Notes: a model not told the origin generated them from the sequence alone. A DNA stretch of 54,178 bases from Pseudoalteromonas phenolica (GCF_005886345.1 NZ_PNEC01000048.1:1-54178), one strand, 5' to 3'; counted from the stretch's first letter, positions 1 through 9,200 are shown. Translations and numbers: made by a program.

Positions 1-15
1 CAGGGCCTATTTAAA

Positions 16-47
16 GAAACCCGTTGCAGTAATGCAGCGGGTTTTTT
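16..47 (+). terminator. Rho-independent terminator of an upstream gene outside the window
   Basis: A stem of about 10 bp (AACCCGTTGC with GCAGCGGGTT, one G-U pair) closes a short loop and is followed by six T. It must terminate a plus-strand transcript that begins left of the window. Confidence 0.8.
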
Positions 48-564
48 GCGTTTAGGGTGCTAAATCGTTCTGCACAATGATGAGGGGATGCACTGTGATA
101 AAAAGACGAATTAGCGCAAGGTGAAATGAGCTGCCTTCACAGTAGCCACTCTCTTCATTCTGAAACACTTTTCATAATCATTAATTAATCAACCCTCAAC
201 TGAAGCTAAATTAGCTCATTTCACCTTGTGCAAAGTAAGTGCACTTGCTTCGCTCACTGTCATTAACTTTGCACTATTTCACTGTCGCTAGCCTTTACAC
301 CTTTCTTGAGCAAAAGAAGCGCATTCACTGCGTTAGCAGCCGCTGATTTTGCACTATGCAATGATTGTTAGGCCCAATGTAGCTTGGTTCTAGTAAAATG
401 AAGTTAGTAAAGGCAGCTCTTTATAATGGGGTATATAATAATTAGAGAAGCCGATTGTAGAAAAAATAACTCATGCACCTCTGCCTTTAAGTTATTGTTG
501 TATCTCTACTTGTTTGTGCTTTATAAATGACTATGCTTTAAGTGTTATGGTGTAAGGTGGTGGT
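48..564. other. Non-coding spacer, 517 bp, with imperfect inverted repeats
   Basis: No convincing gene is seen on either strand. The spacer holds a 19-bp inverted repeat (114-132 and 213-231), a second 10-bp inverted match (129-138 and 410-419), two copies of a TTTGCACTAT-like string near 264 and 350, and a GTTAGGC heptamer at 367-373. The right part is AT-rich and should hold the promoter of the small gene at 565. Confidence 0.5.
114..231. repeat. 19-bp inverted repeat pair flanking about 80 bp
   Basis: The left arm at 114-132 (GCGCAAGGTGAAATGAGCT) and the right arm at 213-231 are reverse complements with one mismatch (CGC against TGC at the outer end). The enclosed 80 bp contains no gene. 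The arms could be ends of a small mobile remnant, a cruciform, or part of a longer degenerate repeat; the sequence alone does not decide. Confidence 0.6.
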
Positions 565-750
565 GTGACTATTTATTTAATTTATCTACTTATAATGTTT
601 GCTCTTTTTGGCACTGCGGCAAGTTATTTTGCTCGCTTTATTTATTTATTTTGGATAAAGAAGGAAATGGATCAAACGATGATCTTCAAAGCTGGAGGGT
701 GTGCCCTATTGATCATGTTACTTTCTGCAATAGGGGCTTTGTCATTTTAG
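565..750 (+). CDS. Small hypothetical membrane protein, 61 aa
   Basis: I do not recognise this family. The protein has two hydrophobic stretches, about residues 3-27 and 43-60, joined by a charged loop (WIKKEMDQ), so it should be a two-span inner-membrane protein. The start is a GTG placed 4 nt after a good Shine-Dalgarno sequence (AAGGTGG at 554-560). Its stop overlaps by 4 nt the end of the convergent lipoprotein gene. No function can be assigned; a chance ORF is possible but the ribosome-binding site and clean membrane pattern argue against it. Confidence 0.55.
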   Translation: MTIYLIYLLIMFALFGTAASYFARFIYLFWIKKEMDQTMIFKAGGCALLIMLLSAIGALSF

Positions 751-1118
751 TTGCCAATAGGGAAGCTTTGACAAGCGCTTTTTACGCATAAAGATTGAAT
801 AGGTAAAACTTGCTTACAGCTATCCTGAATTTCATTACGTTCATTTAGTATTTTTTCTTTCGCTGTTTCTTCAGCAGCTAAACGTTCAACCGTTTCTTCA
901 TCAAGAGACTTGGTTGAAAATACAAGGTATTTACTTGGACCACCACAAGCAGCTCTCTCTCCAACGCCAATGACTTTACATTGATAGCTTGCATCACAGC
1001 TTAAATCTGAAATATAGCTTTGTAACGAGCTCTCTGGGGGACTGCTGATAGTTGTTGAAGATTGGCAGCCTGATAGTGCTATGCAGGATAATACGGCTAG
1101 CGCAAAAGTTGTTTTCAT
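747..1118 (-). CDS. Putative lipoprotein, 123 aa, paralogue of its upstream neighbour
   Basis: The N-terminus is a type II signal peptide with lipobox LSGC (Cys18), so the mature protein should be lipid-anchored in the envelope. The centre holds a patterned Cys motif: C, six residues later QC, then a C-GG-P-S-Y-FSTK stretch, and two further Cys near the C-terminus (LCVKSACQ). The next gene upstream (1132-1656) has the same motif in the same order, so the two are a tandem duplication, 13 bp apart and probably cotranscribed. The conserved Cys suggest disulfide bonds in the periplasm. Function unknown. Confidence 0.75.
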   Translation of the reverse strand: MKTTFALAVLSCIALSGCQSSTTISSPPESSLQSYISDLSCDASYQCKVIGVGERAACGGPSKYLVFSTKSLDEETVERLAAEETAKEKILNERNEIQDSCKQVLPIQSLCVKSACQSFPIGN

Positions 1119-1131
1119 GAAATACCTTTTC

Positions 1132-1656
1132 TCAATATGCTAACTGTGAACTTTCGGTGAGTTTAACACATTTATTGTTTTTGCATTGAGTACCTGGTTT
1201 TACGAGCATGGCGCAAATACTAACCATATTGTTTTGTGCATTATAGATACTTTCGTACTTAGTCAGTTTTTTTGCAACCTGCTCAGCTCTAGAGGTAGGC
1301 GTGTGTTTGGTAGAATAAATCATATAGTGGCTTGGGCCTCCACAAGCCCTGCTACCAGCTTCTATCACTTGACATTGCCTACTCGAGTCACAGCTATTAT
1401 TAGCTTCTATTAGAGCTACTTCACTGCGTAGAACCTTTAGTGCTTCTTTTGCTACTGCTTGCTGATCAATTTGTGCTTTGTTTGTTGATTGTAAGGAACT
1501 GGCTTTGCTTGCCGCGATGGGCTTATTCTCAACTTGAGACACTACTTGATTTGCCATTTTGGGCTTCTCTTTTACCGCAGTGCTGTTTTCTTCTGTAGTT
1601 TGTGTACATCCAAGCAAAAATATTGCTGCCAGTAGCAAGGTTAGTAATTTGATCAT
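1132..1656 (-). CDS. Putative lipoprotein, 174 aa, paralogue of its downstream neighbour
   Basis: A signal peptide ending in lipobox LLGC is followed by a Ser/Thr/Lys/Gln-rich linker to about residue 75 and then the shared Cys domain (QCQVI, ACGGPSHYMIYSTK, C-terminal CKNNKC). The start is the ATG of MIKLLT at 1656, with GGAG 6 nt upstream; an in-frame ATG 4 codons earlier lies across that ribosome-binding site and is rejected. The downstream paralogue lacks the long linker. Function unknown; an outer-membrane or periplasmic-side inner-membrane anchor is likely. Confidence 0.75.
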   Translation of the reverse strand: MIKLLTLLLAAIFLLGCTQTTEENSTAVKEKPKMANQVVSQVENKPIAASKASSLQSTNKAQIDQQAVAKEALKVLRSEVALIEANNSCDSSRQCQVIEAGSRACGGPSHYMIYSTKHTPTSRAEQVAKKLTKYESIYNAQNNMVSICAMLVKPGTQCKNNKCVKLTESSQLAY

Positions 1657-1807
1657 AGAAAGCTCCAATTATTTTCATCAGTTTGCATTTAAAGATCTTA
1701 TTATTCAAGTTTGTTTGCTTTGTTTTTGTACACTGTTAGCAGTCTTTAATTTAAATAACTATGAACAGAAGTATGGAATATTTCTTAGTCAGAGTAGAAT
1801 TTTAGGC

Positions 1808-1834
1808 ATAAAAAAACCGCAATTAAGCGGTTTT
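1808..1834 (-). terminator. Terminator of the tRNA-Ser pair
   Basis: On the minus strand AAACCGC and GCGGTTT form a 7-bp stem around a 6-nt loop, followed by a T-run. It lies 13 nt past the 3' end of the tRNA-Ser(GCU) gene. Confidence 0.8.
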
Positions 1835-1846
1835 AATACAAGTTAA

Positions 1847-1939
1847 TGGCGGAGAAGGAGGGATTCGAACCCTCGATAGGGCTACAAACCCTATACTCCC
1901 TTAGCAGGGGAGCGCCTTCAGCCACTCGGCCACCTCTCC
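1847..1939 (-). tRNA. serX: tRNA-Ser (anticodon GCU)
   Basis: The cloverleaf is read on the minus strand: acceptor GGAGAGG pairs with CUUCUCC, discriminator G, encoded CCA. The anticodon loop is CTGCTAA (GCU, reading AGC/AGU). A long variable arm typical of tRNA-Ser and a TTCGAAT T-loop are present. The gene is 93 nt including CCA, is second in a two-tRNA transcript, and is followed by a terminator. Confidence 0.95.
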
Positions 1940-1956
1940 GGCGCAAACTTAGAATA

Positions 1957-2047
1957 TGGCGGAGAGATAGGGATTTGAACCCTAGATACGCTATTAACGT
2001 ATGCCGGTTTTCAAGACCGGTGCTTTCAACCACTCAGCCATCTCTCC
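1957..2047 (-). tRNA. serT: tRNA-Ser (anticodon UGA)
   Basis: Minus-strand cloverleaf with acceptor GGAGAGA pairing TCTCTCC, encoded CCA, anticodon loop CTTGAAA (UGA), a long variable arm (CATACG..CGTAT) and T-loop TTCAAAT. The gene is 91 nt. It is first in the pair, 17 nt before tRNA-Ser(GCU), behind a clear sigma-70 promoter. Confidence 0.95.
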
Positions 2048-2057
2048 ATGGGCAAAG

Positions 2058-2086
2058 ATAATACTTAGCGATTTTGCTGCTGTAAA
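2058..2086 (-). promoter_or_regulatory. Sigma-70 promoter of the tRNA-Ser pair
   Basis: On the minus strand TTTACA (2081-2086) and TATTAT (2058-2063) are separated by exactly 17 nt. The -10 box ends 10 nt before the 5' end of tRNA-Ser(UGA). Confidence 0.75.
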
Positions 2087-2213
2087 TAGCTTTTGATTCG
2101 TTTGCTGAAATTTTAACCTAAAATTAAAGAAAAACTTCTTTTTTGTTGCTCTGATAGCTCCATCGGTTAAATTGTGTATAGTAAAATCAAAAGCATATTA
2201 TCTTAAGTGGCAG

Positions 2214-2357
2214 TTATTTATAACGTGCCATATGATCCGTTGACAATTTTTGACCACATACTGCAAAAAGAGCTTGCCAACTAAAGCTAGGCTTTTTAAC
2301 TCTGGTTTTCTTTAAGCGAGGTTGCGTGTTGCTGCACGCCGCAGCTGTCTGGATCAT
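2214..2357 (-). CDS. Small basic hypothetical protein, 47 aa
   Basis: A 47-codon reading frame starts at an ATG with AGGAG placed 8 nt upstream and ends in TAA at 2214-2216. The product is basic in the centre (RLKKTRVKK) with a Trp/Phe hydrophobic segment (FSWQALFAV) and ends ARYK. It occupies the otherwise empty 540-bp spacer between the tRNA pair and the lipid kinase. I do not recognise the family. The strong ribosome-binding site and non-repetitive composition suggest a real small protein; homologues have not been checked. Confidence 0.5.
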   Translation of the reverse strand: MIQTAAACSNTQPRLKKTRVKKPSFSWQALFAVCGQKLSTDHMARYK

Positions 2358-2584
2358 GATGAACTCCTAATTGGTTTACTAAATAACTTTCTACAGAGTG
2401 TATTTTGCATCCGATTTGTTTGAATTTAAAACAATATAAATTGTGTTTTTCAGATTAGTTTTTCTAATGTTTTTATTTTTGTTTTTAGTGGTTTTGAATA
2501 TTTATTCCGCTTAGGTTAAGGTTTTTATAGGTGGTTTATATGCTTTGTGAATATTTATCTAATAAATAGGTTTAATTAAAGTTT

Positions 2585-3403
2585 ATGTTGGTAGTGGTTA
2601 AGCCAAACGGTGAACCTGGAATCTTGAAATATAAGGTTTGGTTAGAAAAAGAATGTGTATTAAGAAATATTGAATGCCATTGGTTTTATACTTCGGGATC
2701 ATTTGAGCAAGATGTTCTGGCTATAAAAAGCAGGCTAATTGATGTCAAAACAGTAGTTGTGATTGGTGGCGATGGCACATTACACCTAGTTGCCAATGCG
2801 GTAGCAGAAACAGATGTTGCTCTTGCTGTGTTGCCTGCTGGGACAGGTAATGATTTTATCAGACAGTTTAACTACAACAAACATCATTGGCAGTCTTTGG
2901 TTTTTTCAGAATCAACGACCAAAGTAGATCTCGGTAAAATCAATGAGCGTTATTTCATAAATATGGCGGGCATTGGCTTTAATGCCGCCGTAGTAAAAGA
3001 CATGAATACCTTTAAAAGCCGGCATAAACTCAGCTATATATTCTCTGGTATAAAACAGCTGTTTAGTTTTGATAAAGTTTCAAGCAATGATGTGAGTTTA
3101 ATGACTATCTTTGCCAACGGGCAATATTTTGCTGCGGGTTTGAAAGTCGCACCCAGTGCACAGGTAAAAAGCGGTCACTTGGTTAAGCTGCATTTCAAAG
3201 CGAGTCATTTATTATCGCGTATTTGGAGTTTTGCTTTAATGCTGATCCAACAACATGAGCAGTCTCGATTTGTTTCAGTTGAAACTGGTACTGATTTTAT
3301 GATTACCGAGAATGGCCTAATAATCGAGGCGGATGGTGAAATTATTGGTAACACACCTGCTATTATAAAATGCTGCCCTGGCGCGTTAACTATTCGATTA
3401 TAA
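2585..3403 (+). CDS. Diacylglycerol/lipid kinase family protein
   Basis: This 272-aa protein fits the DAGK catalytic domain family (YegS/BmrU/DgkB group), ATP-dependent kinases of lipid substrates acting at the inner leaflet of the cytoplasmic membrane. Motifs seen are the nucleotide-binding VVVIGGDGTLHLVANA near residue 60 and PAGTGNDFIRQ near residue 90, followed by the beta-sandwich half with a C-terminal EADGE motif. It is slightly shorter than typical members (about 290-300 aa) because the N-terminus begins directly in the first beta-strand (MLVVVKPNGEPG). The substrate cannot be told from sequence. It is monocistronic and convergent with the next gene. Confidence 0.85.
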   Translation: MLVVVKPNGEPGILKYKVWLEKECVLRNIECHWFYTSGSFEQDVLAIKSRLIDVKTVVVIGGDGTLHLVANAVAETDVALAVLPAGTGNDFIRQFNYNKHHWQSLVFSESTTKVDLGKINERYFINMAGIGFNAAVVKDMNTFKSRHKLSYIFSGIKQLFSFDKVSSNDVSLMTIFANGQYFAAGLKVAPSAQVKSGHLVKLHFKASHLLSRIWSFALMLIQQHEQSRFVSVETGTDFMITENGLIIEADGEIIGNTPAIIKCCPGALTIRL

Positions 3404-3428
3404 AAAAAGAGCTGAATGGATCAGCTCT
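3402..3428 (-). terminator. Terminator of the yggN-like gene
   Basis: On the minus strand AGAGCTGA/TCAGCTCT form an 8-bp stem around a 5-nt loop, followed by seven T. The plus-strand side lacks a T-run, so it mainly serves the minus gene. Confidence 0.8.
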
Positions 3429-3454
3429 ATAAACGGAGATAATTATTAAATGCT

Positions 3455-4243
3455 TTACTTAGATTTATAATTAAATAGTTGATAGCCTTGCATTGCAGGG
3501 ATCTCTTTAACTAGGTCTGTTTCTGCAGTTGCTATCACCTCAAATTTATCGCACAGACCATGTGCCTTTTCTTCTAGTTGCTTAGCTTGTAACTGAACCT
3601 TTTCTTCGATTTGTCTGCCCATGTCTTCCATACGCGCTTCAAAGCTTTCCATGTTGCCGCCAGAACTGACCATTTCTGAACCGACCATCATTAAAATACT
3701 GCCGATTGATTCCATCATGGCAGATTCAACTGCTTCTTCGATATGAGTTTCAAATTTATGGTCAAAATTCTCGCCAAACTCATGAAAAGTTTTCTCGCCC
3801 ATGACAAAAGCGCCTTGTTGATAAAAAGTATCACTAATTTCAACATGTAGCTCATCCATTAATCCATTTAATGAATCTAGCCCTTGTAAGTTAAAAGCAT
3901 GTGCGACTTCATCCAGTGCGACACCAGCAAGTTTAACGCCATCCAAAGCGATATTGGCTACCTGAGGCAATTGCACTCTTAGGGAATCAGCATAATTCGA
4001 CAGTGCTACTTTTTGGGCATTTGTTAATGTTATTGCCTGGCCATCGACATATAGCTCGCCAAAACTATCAATTGTCAGCTGCTTATTACTATCAGCAGTG
4101 ATCTGCAACTGGTTTGGTGTAATACGTACATCATTTTGAAAGTCTACTTGACATTGGTCGCTACTGATCTGAATACCATTATTTTCATGTGCCACTACTG
4201 AAGTGCTTAATACTAAAGACGTCGCTAACATTAACTTTTTCAT
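3455..4243 (-). CDS. yggN: YggN-like DUF2884 family exported protein
   Basis: The 262-aa product has a signal peptide (MKKLMLATSLVLSTSVVAHE) and the DUF2884/YggN pattern of E. coli YggN: DQCQVDFQNDVRITPNQL near residue 30, then helical stretches rich in Glu and Met towards the C-terminus. The start is the ATG of MKKLML, preceded by AGGA; an in-frame extension 9 codons upstream would bury the signal peptide. YggN-family proteins are periplasmic and of unknown function. It stands alone with a terminator downstream. Confidence 0.75.
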   Translation of the reverse strand: MKKLMLATSLVLSTSVVAHENNGIQISSDQCQVDFQNDVRITPNQLQITADSNKQLTIDSFGELYVDGQAITLTNAQKVALSNYADSLRVQLPQVANIALDGVKLAGVALDEVAHAFNLQGLDSLNGLMDELHVEISDTFYQQGAFVMGEKTFHEFGENFDHKFETHIEEAVESAMMESIGSILMMVGSEMVSSGGNMESFEARMEDMGRQIEEKVQLQAKQLEEKAHGLCDKFEVIATAETDLVKEIPAMQGYQLFNYKSK

Positions 4244-4495
4244 AATTATCAATCCTGTTGATGAGTTCATATATTGTCTCTCAAGATAGATGCCAAAGAT
4301 AAATTTATTTTATATCAGGGGTTTATGTTTTTGGTGAAAGTGAGCTTAGTGAAATTAGCCTTTTTGAGTAGTTATTTTGACCAAATTGTTAACTATTTAA
4401 CTTATGTAATTTCTACTTGCTCAAAGTTTGAAATGCTGAGAAACCACGCTATCAATTAAAAGTGCAAATGTGCTTAAAGTAATGAGGGTGTCTTT
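4244..4495. other. AT-rich spacer between divergent genes
   Basis: A 61-codon open frame here (4274-4459, plus) starts with TTG, lacks a ribosome-binding site and has no domain; I consider it chance. The spacer should hold the divergent promoters of the yggN-like gene and the small gene at 4496. Confidence 0.4.
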
Positions 4496-4678
4496 ATGCG
4501 TAATTCCTTCTCAGATGATAATCCATTTGATGAAAGCGATGATCTAGAATTAGATGGTTTGAATTCACAAGGTACGAATTTACAAAAACAGCGAGCTCGA
4601 AAAAGGCTTGAAGACTATTTTGAGCAAAAGCGTTTAAGGGAATGTTTGGGTGAAGATGAGTTTGGTGACATTGATTAA
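4496..4678 (+). CDS. Small acidic/basic protein resembling the PA3496 family, 60 aa
   Basis: The first half is very acidic (DDNPFDESDDLELDG). The second half is a basic amphipathic helix with the pattern RKRLEDYFEQKRLRECL. That R-IEDY-E-RRLR-L pattern resembles the short proteins grouped in the Pseudomonas PA3496 family (putative envelope-integrity protein); this match is from memory of the motif. The protein is soluble with no signal peptide. A conserved small gene of unknown mechanism is the best call. Confidence 0.6.
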   Translation: MRNSFSDDNPFDESDDLELDGLNSQGTNLQKQRARKRLEDYFEQKRLRECLGEDEFGDID

Positions 4679-4757
4679 GAGATCACCTCAATACGCTAGA
4701 CTCTTCATTATAGTTTTGCATAATGTGCTTATAACAAAGAGATGATTTGAGCATGTT

Positions 4758-5408
4758 ATGAATAGAATTAAAGTATGGGATGGCTTCATTCGTGGCTTTC
4801 ACTGGTTGCTAGTGATTGCACTTGGAGTTTTATATGTTAGTGGTGAAGAGGGTTGGCTAGATATTCATTTTGTAACAGGATATTCACTATTAGCATTAAT
4901 GATTACTCGATTAATTTGGGGAGTGATTGGTAGTGATACTGCGAAGTTATCTGCATTAATTAACTCACCAAAGAAAGTTGTAGCTGCATTAAAAAGTGAT
5001 AAAGAGGAGCGAGCAGGTCACAATGCTGCTGGCAGCCTTATGGTGACTGCCTTTTTTGTTTTAGTGCTATTGCAATTAATTACTGGTTTATTTACGACGG
5101 ATGATATTTTAGTTGATGGGCCATTGGTTCAGTATGTGAGTTATGACTTGGTTGAATTAGCAGGCTCCATTCATCACAGCAACATTGATTTTCTTATCGC
5201 TGCAGTTGTGTTACATGTTTTGGCGATTGCCATATACCGTTTAAGAGGAAAGCAGTTAGTTAAAACTTTGTTGACAGGTAAGGCAGAATCAACTCTTCCA
5301 CAACCTAAAATGAAAGCTGGTTGGATTGCGTATGTAGTATTCACCATTCTAACAGGAATAATATTAGCTTTATGGGGACTGGAACCTTTAAATCAGCTAA
5401 TTAACTAG
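4758..5408 (+). CDS. Cytochrome b561 family protein
   Basis: The 216-aa protein has four to five hydrophobic spans and membrane histidines consistent with a di-heme cytochrome b561/CybB-type domain: VWDGFIRGFHWLLV (first span, His16), then DIHFVTGYSLLALMITRLIWG, an internal VLHVLAIAIYRLRG and a final C-terminal span. Such proteins carry electrons between the quinone pool and c-type cytochromes. The convergent neighbour is a cytochrome c', a common pairing, so the two are probably redox partners (inference). Upstream SD is not obvious. Confidence 0.85.
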   Translation: MNRIKVWDGFIRGFHWLLVIALGVLYVSGEEGWLDIHFVTGYSLLALMITRLIWGVIGSDTAKLSALINSPKKVVAALKSDKEERAGHNAAGSLMVTAFFVLVLLQLITGLFTTDDILVDGPLVQYVSYDLVELAGSIHHSNIDFLIAAVVLHVLAIAIYRLRGKQLVKTLLTGKAESTLPQPKMKAGWIAYVVFTILTGIILALWGLEPLNQLIN

Positions 5409-5424
5409 TATGCGAGAAAAATAA

Positions 5425-5446
5425 AAACGACGCCAATGCGTCGTTT
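5425..5446. terminator. Bidirectional terminator between cytochrome b561 and cytochrome c'
   Basis: A perfect 9-bp stem (AAACGACGC/GCGTCGTTT) with a CAAT loop lies between the two convergent genes. A-rich sequence on the left gives a U-tract on the minus strand; the plus side has TTTG. Confidence 0.75.
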
Positions 5447-5466
5447 GTTCGCTTATAGAAAAGCTA

Positions 5467-5916
5467 TTAATCTTTGAAAGACTTATGGCAATCTTTACAA
5501 CCTTTTGCCCAATTTCTAAATGCTGGCGCAATCTCTTTTTTATCACCAGACTTTGCAGCCGTCGCAAGTGCTTGTGCATATTCAGCAAACTTAGCAGCTT
5601 TCTTATCAAATGTTGCTCTATCATTCCAAACAGCAGGCAGTGCGCTTGTATCGCCCTTTTGCGAATCGTTAGTGAAAGCTTCCCACGGTAAAGCTGAAAG
5701 TGTAGCGGCTGCATTTGCACGCTTTTCGAAACGTTTAGCATCAAAAGGTACTTTACCTTTTAGCATGTCACCCATATCACCAATTTGATATCGGATCAGT
5801 TGGAAAGTCGCTTTTCTATATTCAATGGCATCTTCTGATTTTTCAAACATTGATTGTGCATTAGCGCTAAGAGAAAGGCTGCTTAATAGCGCCCCCAATA
5901 AAATCATCTTCTTCAT
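5467..5916 (-). CDS. Cytochrome c' (class II c-type cytochrome)
   Basis: The 149-aa protein has a cleavable signal peptide (MKKMILLGALLSSLSLSANAQ), the four-helix cytochrome c' body, and the diagnostic C-terminal heme site CKDCH followed by KSFKD. Location is periplasmic. An N-terminal EYRKATFQLIRYQIGDMG helix and an LP-WEAF/PAVW pattern match the family. Known members bind NO or act in electron transfer; which applies is not visible. It is convergent with the cytochrome b561 gene. Confidence 0.92.
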   Translation of the reverse strand: MKKMILLGALLSSLSLSANAQSMFEKSEDAIEYRKATFQLIRYQIGDMGDMLKGKVPFDAKRFEKRANAAATLSALPWEAFTNDSQKGDTSALPAVWNDRATFDKKAAKFAEYAQALATAAKSGDKKEIAPAFRNWAKGCKDCHKSFKD

Positions 5917-6299
5917 TTTTTGCCCCTAAAAGTTAGATTAATTCTTTGTACGTAAATCAGTGCGAAAAGGCAAGTCAATCATGATGAGTGACTAAACATA
6001 ACATTTATTTAGCATTTCTTGAGAAATAGGCTTTATTTATAAAGCTGATTTAGATGGTTTGTATCCATTTTTGAAATGTTCGTTAACTTAAATGTTTATA
6101 TTTACAATTCTTTACTAGTTTAATTTTATTTAAATCAGTGGTTTACTTTTTTTAGGTGGGATTTTGGTTAATTTTTGTAACTTAATTGTGTTTGCTTTGT
6201 TGTAATTTGCAGCTTGATAGCATTATATTGATGTTGAATCCTACTCAAAACAAAAAAAGAACATCATCTTCTTTTAATAATCAGGACCTAGGGGAAACT
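5917..6299. other. AT-rich regulatory spacer before the S8 protease
   Basis: No gene is seen in 383 bp. The segment is unusually AT-rich with many T-tracts, and should contain the promoters of the divergent cytochrome c' and protease genes. A reading frame that extends the protease upstream to 6186 lacks a ribosome-binding site and would precede the signal peptide, so it is not used. Confidence 0.5.
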
Positions 6300-9200
6300 A
6301 TGTCTAAGTATTCATTCAAAGCAACTGCGGTTGCTAGCGCAGTTGCAGGCGCATTAATGGCTACATCTGCTGTAGCAACAGAACTTAATACCAATGCAGC
6401 TCTAGGCAGTGCATACACAATAAGTGAAATATCAAATTCAGAGCAAGTTGCTGAGAAGCGTGCTGACGCAGTATTAGTTGTGTTAAAGCAAACAACTGCT
6501 GCAGATTTAGTTGCACAAGGCAATAATGACGTTGATGCTGCACGTGCAACTTATGCTGTTATTGAGCAAGCACAAGCTGACCTTTCTAAAGAGTTATTCT
6601 CTCTTCAGAGCGACGCTAAAGTTTACGGTTCTACAAAAATTCTAGCACCGACACTTATCGTTGCTGCAAGTGATGCAACACTAAAAGCGCTTAAGCTTAA
6701 CCCTAATGTTGCTCGCATTTTACCACTTCGTGATTTCGATCTACATGTAGCTGATGTAAATGACTACATTAAAGCTGCACCAGTAAATGAAAGTGGTAAC
6801 ACAGCAGCTGGTCAAAAAGTGGCTGTATTAGATACAGGTATTGACTACACGCACAAAATTTTCGGTGGTGAAGGTACAGTAGAAGCATATGAAGCTGCAC
6901 AAGCAGACCCAGCAGCGGTAGCATGGCCACAAGGCCAAGTAGTTGGTGGTTACGACTACATGCGCGATGATGCTGACCCAATTGAAAATGACCAAGATTT
7001 CCCTGGTTCTGACGACGGTTATACAAGCCACGGTACATCTGTATCTCACTCTGTAACAGGTATCGCACCAGATGTTGAGCTTTTAGTTTACTCTGTATGT
7101 GGCGGTGGTTGTCCTTACGCAGCACAAGCAAATGCGCTTGAAGCAGCTATGGATCCAAATGGTGACGGTGACCTAAGCGATCGTGCTGATGTTATCAACA
7201 TGTCACTAGGTGGCGAGTTCGGTGACACTTACACAGAAGATGGTACTCAATACCTAATTCAACGTGCAGTTCGCCTTGGCACTAACATGGTTATCTCAGC
7301 AGGTAACGATGGTGACCATCCTTTCCGTATCGGCGGTCCATCTACTACACCTAATGCACTTTCAGTTGGTGCAATGACTCACCCTACACTTGAAGAAGCA
7401 AACACAACTGCAATGATGGCTGGTGCTGATGTTGTTATTCAGCCTGCAAGCTTTGGTCCTCAAGGTGTTTTCGAAGGCTCAATGGTGCTAGGTGAAATCG
7501 TTTACCCTGGCGATGTTGTAGAAACTGAAGATGTAAACGAAGCTGAAGGCTGTGATGGCGATGACGGTGAAGGCAATGCAACTAACCCATATGCAGGTAT
7601 GGACTTCACAGGTAAGACAGTACTTATCGATCGTGGTTCATGTGCATTCACTGAAAAAGTACTTAACGCACAAGAGTTAGGTGCCGAGTATGTACTAATT
7701 GCTAATCACACAGATGATGGTACTCCTGCACCAATGGGTGGTTTTGACGAAGCGGTAACTATTCGTTCTTTCGGTGTAACATTTGCTGATGGCGCTGCAA
7801 TTAAAGACGCTATTAAGGCAGCAAGTACTGATACTTTAGATATAAAAGTAGAAATGGTTCAAGTTGCAGGTGCAGTAGCTGGCTTCTCTTCACGTGGTCC
7901 TTCAATGGACGGCCTACTTAAGCCTGAAATTACAGCACCTGGTACAAGCATCATGGTTGCAGCAACTGGTACTCAGGACCAGCTAGCTCCTGCAACAGGT
8001 ACTTCATTCTCAGGCCCAATCACAGCAGGTGCGGTTGCACTAGTTCGTGAAGCACGCCCTGAGCTAAGTGCACATGAAGTAAAAGCAATTCTAATGAATA
8101 CTGCGGATCTAAATGTAACGGTTGACCCAGTTTCACTCAACCCAGATTCACCTCTAGCGCCAATCAGCTTAATCGGTGCAGGTTTAGTTGACGTAGAGAA
8201 AGCAATTGCTTCTCCTACAGTTGCTATGGTTCATCACCCAGAGTTTGACACTAAGCAAGCTGCACTATCATTCGGTTTCGATGAGTTAAGTGAAGTAACT
8301 TCTTATACTAAAACTGTTGAAGTGAATAACCACTCTGACGAAGATCGCATGTATGAGCTATCAATTGATGCTCGTTACGCAAATGATGAAGAAACTGGTG
8401 CACTTTCTTGGGATTACCCAAGCGAGTTAAAAGTACCAGCGAACAGCTCTGTAGAGTTTGATGTAACAGTAACAATCGACCCTGCTCTTTTACCTGAGTG
8501 GATGCTTGAGAACCCGTTATCTGCAGGTGAGCTAGTGCCACGTGCTGACGCATTAACATTGGCTGAGTTTGACGGTGCACTTGTATTTAACGACCTATTT
8601 GCTTCGGGCACAAACAACCTTCAAGTTGTTTACCATGTACTACCTAAGGCATTCGTAGGTGGCGAACTAGACATAGTTGAAATGGACAATGAGAAGCATG
8701 TCAAAGTTACTAACACAGGTCACGAAGATCTGGAACTTTATGCAGATATGCTAATCGGCACTAGTGATCAAACAGATGCAGCATTCAATATTAAAGCGGC
8801 ATCTACAAACTTAATCAATGTTGATTGGTGTGCTTCTGGCGCTTTACTAACAGCTTCAATGCAATTCTCAGACAATATTACGCATATGCGCCAAGTTGGT
8901 GTTGAGTTTATGTTTGACGTCGACAATGATGGTACGTTTGATTATCAACTTGCTAATTATAATGATGTTGGTCGAAGTGCCGCAGTACCAGGTCGTTCTC
9001 GCACTGTGTCAGGTGTCATACAAAATGGCGAGCCTAGCTGGCAGTTCTTGTATGGTGCTTTCCATACTACAGGAAGCGATACAATTACACTCTCAGCTTG
9101 TACTGATAGAATTGGCTTAGGTGATAAGAAATCTGGTGATGCTTACACAGTTAAAGCTGTAACAGGTTATGCAGGTTATCAAATTGGTGTTTGGTCTGAA

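Noticed and set aside
367..373. GTTAGGC as an integron attC end
   Set aside because: No complementary RYYYAAC partner, no clear attC fold and no integrase in the window; chance match.
1186..1846. Open frames antisense to the second lipoprotein
   Set aside because: They are shadows of a well-supported gene, with no ribosome-binding site and biased composition.
1833..2061. Open frames across the tRNA-Ser genes
   Set aside because: The sequence is explained by two tRNA cloverleafs; the frames are by-products of tRNA sequence.
4274..4459. 61-codon ORF between the yggN-like gene and the PA3496-like gene
   Set aside because: TTG start, no ribosome-binding site, no domain, and it spans a promoter-rich spacer.
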